Shown: positions 16,068-16,219 of the stretch, piece after piece | Numbering within the stretch: the stretch's first letter is position 1 | How the letters are laid out: every line of letters begins with the position of its first letter | Assembly (NCBI GenBank): GCA_023399455.1 | Contig: JAEWPN010000246.1 | Location: 1-16,219, forward strand | Origin: Bacillota bacterium | GTDB lineage: Bacteria; Bacillota; Clostridia; Lachnospirales; Lachnospiraceae | Length of the DNA stretch: 16,219 bases | Reading direction: 5' to 3' | Notes under the pieces: model-generated | What the model saw: the letters and a program-made list of their open reading frames with translations, nothing else | What the model was told of the DNA's origin: nothing | Databases searched by the model: none | Program-made: the position numbers and the translations under genes

Positions 16068-16084
16068 ATGTGATAATATCACAT
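16068..16084. promoter_or_regulatory. Perfect palindrome at the start site, likely operator
   Basis: ATGTGATA-A-TATCACAT is an 8+1+8 perfect inverted repeat on the predicted transcription start. A further TGTGATA half-site overlaps the -10 box (16053-16059). No T-tract follows, so it is not a terminator. Position and symmetry suggest a repressor operator; the regulator is unknown. The half-site spacing differs from CRP or Rex sites (five bases between TGTGA and TCACA rather than six). Confidence 0.5.
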
Positions 16085-16126
16085 AGAAAACTAAATATCA
16101 GAGTACAGATACAGGAGGAACCTGAA

Positions 16127-16219
16127 ATGAGTTACAAGGAAGAGTTTGAGTTTTGGTTAAATGATTCATACTTCGACGAGGACACGAAGAAGGAGCTTTT
16201 AGCAATTAGAAATGATGAA
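16127..16219 (+). CDS. Phospho-sugar mutase (phosphoglucomutase/phosphomannomutase), 5' end only
   Basis: Only the first 31 codons are in the window. The N-terminus, with EFWLNDSYFDEDTKKEL (8-24), matches the beginning of Firmicute alpha-D-phosphohexomutases, where the catalytic serine loop lies further on, outside the window. AGGAGG (16113-16118) precedes ATG 16127 by eight bases. Such an enzyme interconverts glucose-6-phosphate and glucose-1-phosphate (or the mannose pair) and would supply the RmlA substrate. It has its own promoter and a likely operator, so its expression is not tied simply to the upstream operon. The assignment rests on a short but characteristic N-terminal pattern. Confidence 0.8.
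   Translation, partial: MSYKEEFEFWLNDSYFDEDTKKELLAIRNDE

Noticed and set aside
16068..16084. CRP or Rex binding site
   Set aside because: TGTGA and TCACA are five bases apart here, whereas CRP and Rex sites have six; I keep it only as an unassigned palindrome.

Overview
The window looks like chromosomal DNA of an anaerobic Firmicute, most likely a Lachnospiraceae-type Clostridium relative. This is inferred from moderate GC content, strong AGGAGG-type ribosome binding sites, AT-rich promoters, membrane-anchored GH25 muramidases with BIG2 and cell-wall-binding repeats, and the style of the large multi-domain glycosyltransferases. All genes are on the + strand. I see no rRNA, tRNA, CRISPR array, insertion sequence or phage gene.

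Layout. Positions 1-273 are an AT-rich leader with a strong promoter. At 274-3018 is a large membrane-anchored GH25 muramidase with an odd lysine-rich heptad-repeat cytoplasmic tail. At 3111-4193 is rmlB, with its own likely promoter and followed by a rho-independent terminator. A new promoter at 4242-4270 then starts a long run of genes without another visible terminator: rmlA, a second GH25 muramidase overlapping rmlA by 11 bases, rmlC, an ABC-2 type polysaccharide export permease, its ATPase with a C-terminal glycan-binding domain (Wzt-like), a 713-residue methyltransferase plus kinase-like fusion, and two large family 2 glycosyltransferases. A separate promoter with a perfect palindrome on its start site precedes a phospho-sugar mutase gene that runs off the window end.

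How the genes work together. The mutase would interconvert glucose-6-phosphate and glucose-1-phosphate; RmlA, RmlB and RmlC carry glucose-1-phosphate to dTDP-4-keto-rhamnose (rmlD is not in the window). The glycosyltransferases would build a rhamnose-containing chain on the inner membrane face, and the ABC transporter would export it. The two muramidases, interleaved with the sugar genes, presumably act on peptidoglycan where the polymer is inserted or attached.

The most interesting point is the combination of a Wzt-like ATPase carrying a glycan-binding domain with an adjacent methyltransferase-kinase fusion. That is the logic of the E. coli O9a WbdD/Wzt system, in which a methyl-phosphate cap ends the chain and licenses export, here seemingly in a Gram-positive setting. 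Other points of interest are the heptad-repeat tail, a module with a calcium-loop-like motif shared by both muramidases, and a repeated TGTGATA element at the rmlA and mutase promoters.
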